DNA from: Armatimonadota bacterium
GTDB taxonomy: Bacteria > Armatimonadota > JAAZEB01
Reading direction: 5' to 3'
Assembly (NCBI GenBank): GCA_012841485.1
Contig: DUUU01000585.1
Coordinates: 1 to 7,272, forward strand
DNA length: 7,272 nt
A program made the translations under genes and the position numbers. The number at the start of each line of letters is the position of its first letter. The first letter of the stretch is position 1. The notes beneath the pieces were generated by a model. It was not told the DNA's origin. It saw nothing but the letters and a program-made list of their open reading frames with translations, and did no database searches. Positions 6,801 to 7,272 of this stretch are shown one piece after another.

Positions 6801-7272
6801 GACCGATGTGGATACGACCCGGCTCGCCAATGGCGGGTGGAAGTACACCGCGATCGTGCCGGTGGACGAGATAGGCACCTACACCTATTCGGTGCAGGCG
6901 GTGGACGTAGACGGCGAGATAGTCAGCCTGGCGGGTCCGGCACCGTTTGAGGTGACGCGGCCGCTCCTGACGGAGCCGTCGGTCTCGCCGGCGGCGGGTG
7001 GCTACGCGGGTGGTATCTTCACCTTCTCGGTGAAGTACACCTACGGCGCGAACAAGGCGCCCGAGTACGTCCGCCTGCTGCTGAAGAAACCGGGTAGCGA
7101 CCAGGAGGAAGTGGTGCCGATGTCGCCGGCGACTGACGGTGACTACGTGACCGGCAAGGTCTACACCAAGAGCCTGGCGCTCACCTCGCAGGGCCAGTAC
7201 CTCTTCCGGTTCGAGGCGAAAGAGGGCGCGGACGTCATCCGCACGGAGACTCCCTCGGAGGTGATCGTCGGC
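667..7272 (+). CDS. Giant membrane-anchored surface protein of tandem Ig-like units (3' end outside window)
   Basis: The frame runs 2202 codons from ATG 667 to the last base without a stop, so the C-terminus is missing. Visible order: basic cytoplasmic segment (1-43), one hydrophobic helix (about 44-63), an Ig-like domain (64-178), an Ig-like unit (179 to about 350), a less regular region (about 366-700) with a D-x-D-G-D-x-D loop, then ten consecutive Ig/fibronectin-like units to residue 2202. Typical units have a linker such as VNNAPVLS, an alternating strand ending Y-T-D-A-D-x-D-x-P, and a closing strand such as YYFEASDG. Only a few Cys residues are seen, so disulfides are not the main stabiliser; the Asp turns suggest calcium. 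Such arrays are usual in adhesins, S-layer-like and stalk proteins. No catalytic motif or sorting signal is visible. Third positions are strongly G/C throughout, giving no sign of frameshift. Export and repeat nature are well supported; the function is unknown. Upstream in-frame stop: TGA 607-609. Confidence 0.9.
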   Translation, partial: MDGSLNFLRRMKDRDAKRHARRRAAKRSSRWPWAGEKGRAKHRLVLGFAALFLAGIVVAVIAATPTLSNFRVVSPAYAPQVRNGRYQKGVNVTFGWTVTDATTPAAAPLINEVRLLQSDTGTVQQTYAAPGVAASPYNYTASGQTPSRQDNYTAQLRVQGGHANDGTATSTLSFPVGFTPEILDVQVNPVIGTEDSVYEFFIKIRDYDGEPLQAGYPRIWIRNPATGQLVNLGGAQGSAVMVPFEVDGTTLGEANIGRNLDPASLTASHYMEGVWYRYAIPGPAIGEQLGIVPRLPDPGTGTGHGFYQFLIAYRDVDGVPNQGSARTVLNQNLESVFPGSGSDGKGPQAMPGGGITAATWQQGPQIFLMNFGRNHFFPCDEAGSPDTNGYLDEMGGNPGMFNEGGVTVLPRDPQHDRQGTGSSTFIFRVRNRQSLNFGAVDQTLNFPAQGTPSPNRILSWQNARYDTWRNILTSAVYPNASGTPSPLVIRFDEDGDGDPSDGTPHFMQMTRQLGNTDAVWTYVVQPTDQMAVDGGVGGPFTNGGRGKTWDNNFECFLYGPLVDPAPFGAMTIDSNNPFGAALPTVARQVFSPGRLKFQYEISRDIVCWSKRTRLTTDPNSDNPDTPFDTAFPGSVRHPITFDVHKMISTAPGDATTGPEGRPYPAPPGPRTTWVAYTGLKDAQLQGEQSNVGDLDSRLDTLKVDPVLRVEERNRPDPYREIISLTTYAAETHRTFDPSKDPTDPNYTVGSPIQIKDDYRTHFNKARQTTAYKWPFRIQYIHSGLPADSQDIPRPDGAPPKRLQVHVLRKTGSGPGSYTPVSGSPFNLLEEDSSDQNFTDGKWYHLEMSFSPGIYRYYYEASDGVRTTQWPGQAHSETDPGTSLAALNAERSINTFRVNHAPVLSNPSVTPGTGPEDGQFTFEVTYQDLDGAQPLKPWLFIEEPADTGQYRRVTMVPKEPVTWPTTQPVVYKYDTGTDFQLTQGMHRHYFAFVDNWNTAAEAVDGECTLLPATGRGKPFDGPNVVVNRPPQLSGGTVTDAAGKTSGTTATPFFYKVNYLDANNQAPLLMQVMVDPVIKNELTTTVQGALVGPRAFNVADATGVQRGWMARFTSGGAAKRWYYVTDVRGTTVTISPGFDLNDPNGDNDTSDAVKDGDQVVFQTIEANGRTFAMSKVTESDKTYLDGVDYVYPGPNQPAFRLSVSEEPHTFLFLASDGFSTVVDSTHLTADIEDRVKPKSGPVVNRNTPPILALANVTYDGQEDRIVSRTRTTITVPTRVDVAADEWKGQVIEVLAGWGATPAERRLLPVRCSLEIRGNTAATAGGTTELTVTGDPIAANVQAGGAGDVFRIGRLLLAPDVGPRGTTFRWRVQYVDADNDSPLAGLPASLRLVIDNDPVWSDANITRIQVDSTDQNFADGVIFEFSTAALDSGFHVYHFEAHDGANLTSLMGAGGGYAGPLVNNAPVLSDGSVSPTAGTEVNMYRFEVRYTDADNDAPTDGYPKLRVWGPDGELLPGAPFTMTAIDTNPFDTGRVYRYDLQKESPGLVSGAYSYEFEVESSNGAHRVTLGRLPGPYINRAPKLSEAKVEPASGSRADTYTYSVKYEDPKVDPTDDAGNPPAANNPVLKIYLPASAGGGLVGTYAMTPQAGSNGKYTPEDGGEVYECTVSKDLVEDFPYAAGEYSFTIEARDNPGPNYLALDAEPVSGTGPSIADAPELSETSVNGRLSLQNPTSIVPVLPGQKVTLRVKYTDANGEAPSHIRAVVWKSPADPMVGPAHTLNMNPEGATDPEAIRNGVFYTVSLGSLPVGLYEYYFEASDGRDAVEYPAGAAADSSKRFPDLAVNTPPQLTDPKVDPQSGPATDAEDGKPFTWSVRYTDADGHEPATAPLPDGQANAIRVYLYAPNKPAAPLPIAATTTSADPVQNGRVYQVTTDIPETADTLGKWAWYVEFHDGIQWHVWPAGADQDRARANQGPEVLKIEKPVPYPPQLSDLKVDQPTGIVGRGFEFTVTYRHQGQKLPEKNELALLLTRRTEGGGTEDLGPYPMRTTDVDTTRLANGGWKYTAIVPVDEIGTYTYSVQAVDVDGEIVSLAGPAPFEVTRPLLTEPSVSPAAGGYAGGIFTFSVKYTYGANKAPEYVRLLLKKPGSDQEEVVPMSPATDGDYVTGKVYTKSLALTSQGQYLFRFEAKEGADVIRTETPSEVIVG
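856..1200 (+). other. First extracytoplasmic beta-sandwich domain (residues 64-178)
   Basis: The domain begins right after the membrane helix with PTLSNFRVVSP, similar to the P-x-L-S-x-x-x-V-x-P opening of the later units. It has alternating hydrophobic strands (VNVTFGWTV, EVRLLQS, YTAQLRVQGG) and ends at STLSFPVGF before the next unit. It lacks the Y-x-D-x-D acidic turn and the E-A-x-D-G closing strand. I read it as a divergent Ig-like domain that may act as a membrane-proximal spacer. Confidence 0.5.
1201..1716 (+). other. Ig-like unit with long loops (residues 179 to about 350)
   Basis: The opening TPEILDVQVNP and the strand EFFIKIRDYDGEP (199-211) match the linker and acidic-turn strand of the later units. 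YQFLIAYRDVDG matches their closing strand. Between the two lies a longer, Gly/Pro-rich section (about residues 225-320) that makes this unit larger than average. The boundaries are approximate because the following Gly-rich stretch has no clear strand pattern. Confidence 0.5.
1762..2766 (+). other. Irregular region of unknown fold with cryptic Ig-like strands (residues 366-700)
   Basis: I do not recognise this region. It carries possible strands STFIFRVRN (about 424-431), PLVIRF before an Asp loop, HFMQM after it, and RLKFQYEI. The order F-x-F-x-V, V-I-x-F-D, M-x-M loosely resembles the strand order of the regular units, so it may be one or two badly eroded or decorated Ig-like units. It is rich in Asn, Gly, Asp and aromatic residues and holds three of the few Cys residues of the protein (in FFPCDE, FECFLY and IVCWSK). 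It could instead be a ligand-binding or lectin-like domain, but nothing specific supports that. Confidence 0.35.
2140..2169 (+). other. Calcium-loop-like motif D-E-D-G-D-G-D-P-S-D (residues 492-501)
   Basis: Residues D492, D494, D496, D498 and D501 are spaced as in the D-x-D-x-D-G-type calcium loops of EF-hand, dockerin and thrombospondin type 3 repeats. No flanking helix pattern or dockerin pair is visible, so it is best called an isolated acidic loop between two strands. Calcium binding is inferred from spacing alone. Confidence 0.5.
3355..3738 (+). repeat. Ig-like unit, residues 897-1024
   Basis: Linker VNHAPVLSNPSVTP, strand FTFEVTYQDLDG with the acidic turn at D927 and D929, then a loop with VPKEPVTWPTTQP and closing strand HRHYFAFVDNWNT. 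This is the first unit of ordinary length (128 residues) and the clearest start of the regular array. Confidence 0.7.
3739..4383 (+). repeat. Ig-like unit with internal insertion, residues 1025-1239
   Basis: The unit opens with VNRPPQLSGGTV and strand FFYKVNYLDANNQAP (D1059, N1061). After the next strand (LLMQVMVDPV) the host fold is interrupted at about 1084 and resumes near 1165 with RTFAMSKV, finishing with HTFLFLASDGFST. In simple units the V-x-V/I-D strand and the next one are close together, so the extra segment sits in that loop. Total length is 215 residues. Confidence 0.65.
3916..4161 (+). other. Inserted beta-rich module 1 (about residues 1084-1165)
   Basis: The segment reads as a compact small beta domain: RAFNVADATGVQRGWMARF, then KRWYYVTDVRGTTVTISPGF, an Asp/Asn-rich loop, and DGDQVVFQ. 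The order G-x-x-x-x-F, YYVTDV, G-T-T-V-T-I and G-D-x-V is like small beta-barrel modules found as decorations in phage and surface proteins; that comparison is from memory. The acidic loop D1137 to D1149 (D-L-N-D-P-N-G-D-N-D-x-x-D, bases 4075-4113) could bind calcium. A ligand role is not shown. Confidence 0.5.
4384..5040 (+). repeat. Ig-like unit with N-terminal insertion, residues 1240-1458
   Basis: It opens with VVNRNTPPILALANV. Instead of passing directly to the V-x-P strand, it carries a module of about 90 residues. The host fold then continues with LLLAPDVGPRGTTF, strand WRVQYVDADNDSP (acidic turn D1373, D1375, D1377) and the closing strand YHFEAHDG. It is 219 residues long. The insertion point differs from that of the preceding unit. 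Confidence 0.65.
4450..4719 (+). other. Inserted beta-rich module 2 (about residues 1262-1351)
   Basis: Strands RTTITVPTRVDV, WKGQVIEVLAG, RRLLPVRCSLEIRGN, TTELTVTGDP and GDVFRIGR follow one another. The scheme of G-x-x-I-x-V, a long hairpin, T-x-L-T-V and G-D-x-F matches inserted module 1 in order, though identity is low. It lacks the Asp/Asn-rich loop of module 1. The two may be homologous domains set into neighbouring repeats; function is unknown. Confidence 0.45.
5041..5382 (+). repeat. Ig-like unit, residues 1459-1572
   Basis: The most canonical and compact unit (114 residues). Linker VNNAPVLSDGSVSPTAGT, strand YRFEVRYTDADNDAP with D1489, D1491 and D1493, then KLRVWGPDG, FTMTAID and a closing strand YSYEFEVESSNG in which the usual D-G is replaced by N-G. 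It is a good query for defining the repeat family. Confidence 0.75.
5383..5790 (+). repeat. Ig-like unit, residues 1573-1708
   Basis: Linker INRAPKLSEAKVEPASGS and strand YTYSVKYEDPKVDPTDDAG. The acidic turn is lengthened (D1604, D1608, then a T-D-D). Strand VLKIYLPAS, a glycine-rich loop and closing strand YSFTIEARDNPGP follow. The unit is 136 residues long; its extended acidic turn sets it apart from its neighbours. Confidence 0.7.
5791..6180 (+). repeat. Ig-like unit, residues 1709-1838
   Basis: It opens with IADAPELSETSV, has a longer first loop (NGRLSLQNPTSIVP), then strand VTLRVKYTDANGEAP with D1749 and N1751, IRAVVWKSP, and closing strand YEYYFEASDGRDA. The closing strand is nearly identical to that of the 708-896 unit (YYYEASDG), also at the DNA level. 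Confidence 0.7.
6181..6612 (+). repeat. Ig-like unit, residues 1839-1982
   Basis: Linker VNTPPQLTDPKVDPQSG, strand FTWSVRYTDADGHEP with D1875 and D1877, then IRVYLYAPN, and an aromatic closing strand WAWYVEFHDGIQWHVWP. The cluster of Trp residues here is unusual among the units and could mark a carbohydrate- or surface-contacting face; that is inference. Confidence 0.7.
6613..6954 (+). repeat. Ig-like unit lacking the acidic turn, residues 1983-2095
   Basis: Linker YPPQLSDLKVDQPTG, strand FEFTVTYRHQGQKLP, then LALLLTRR and closing strand YTYSVQAVDVDGE. At the place of Y-T-D-A-D it has Y2009-R-H-Q-G, so the putative calcium ligands are gone, although acidic residues remain in the closing strand. 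Confidence 0.65.
6952..7272 (+). repeat. Ig-like unit lacking most of the acidic turn, residues 2096 onward (cut by window end)
   Basis: It opens VTRPLLTEPSVSPAAGG, without the usual N-x-A-P, followed by FTFSVKYTYGANKAP, VRLLLKKPGS and closing strand YLFRFEAKEGAD. Tyr replaces the first Asp of the turn (Y2126) and only N2129 remains polar at the later site. The closing strand has E-G where most units have D-G. The last visible residues (SEVIVG) probably lead into a further domain. Confidence 0.6.

Larger units (their letters stand above)
2788..7272 (+). repeat. Tandem array of about ten Ig/fibronectin-like protein units
   Basis: By recurring linkers and closing strands, the approximate unit starts in residues are 708, 897, 1025, 1240, 1459, 1573, 1709, 1839, 1983 and 2096, the last cut by the window end. 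Linkers include VNHAPVLS, VNRPPQLS, VNNAPVLS, INRAPKLS, VNTPPQLT and PYPPQLS. Closing strands include YYYEASDG (856-863), YHFEAHDG, YYFEASDG, WYVEFHDG and FRFEAKEG. Simple units span 114-144 residues. The repeats are clear in protein but mostly diverged in DNA; the closest match noticed is at 3235-3255 against 6097-6117 (19 of 21 bases). They are therefore old duplications and not recently copied cassettes. The first unit (708-896) has a long loop before its closing strand. Confidence 0.8.

Overview
The window is dominated by one very long plus-strand gene. It starts at about 667 and is still open at the last base: 2202 codons without a stop. A non-coding leader of about 400 bases precedes it, and a short stretch at the left edge may be the tail of another gene. 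The DNA is G+C rich, with G or C at most third codon positions. This points to a high-GC bacterium. The pattern of the tandem repeats (an N-x-A/P-P-x-L-S linker, then a Y-x-D-A-D/N-x-x-x-P turn, then a closing Y-x-F-E-A-x-D-G strand) is one I associate with large surface proteins of Armatimonadota and some other environmental high-GC phyla. That is recollection, so the lineage stays open. Nothing in the window (rRNA, tRNA, housekeeping gene) fixes the taxonomy.

Layout. 1-258: an open frame with no recognisable product. 259-666: no gene, but several strong inverted repeats, including helices whose arms lie more than 150 bases apart and one arm with two competing partners. The last hairpin contains an AAGGAG ribosome-binding sequence just before the start codon. 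667-855: a 43-residue, strongly basic N-terminus followed by one hydrophobic segment, fitting a signal anchor or uncleaved signal sequence. 856-7272: the exported part, made almost wholly of beta-sandwich (Ig-like/fibronectin-like) units. The units are irregular and partly cryptic up to about residue 896, then clearly tandem from residue 897 to the end.

Two neighbouring units (residues 1025-1239 and 1240-1458) are about 215-220 residues long instead of 114-144. Each carries an extra beta-rich module of about 80-90 residues, at a different point in the host fold. Acidic turns (Y-x-D-x-D), a D-x-D-G-D-x-D loop at residues 492-498 and an Asp/Asn-rich loop at 1137-1149 suggest calcium-stabilised folding outside the cytoplasm. 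The last two visible units have lost most of the acidic turn.

The best-supported reading is a giant membrane-tethered surface protein (adhesin, stalk or cell-envelope scaffold type) expressed from a structured leader. No enzyme domain, sorting signal or partner gene is visible, and the C-terminus lies outside the window, so its job cannot be assigned.
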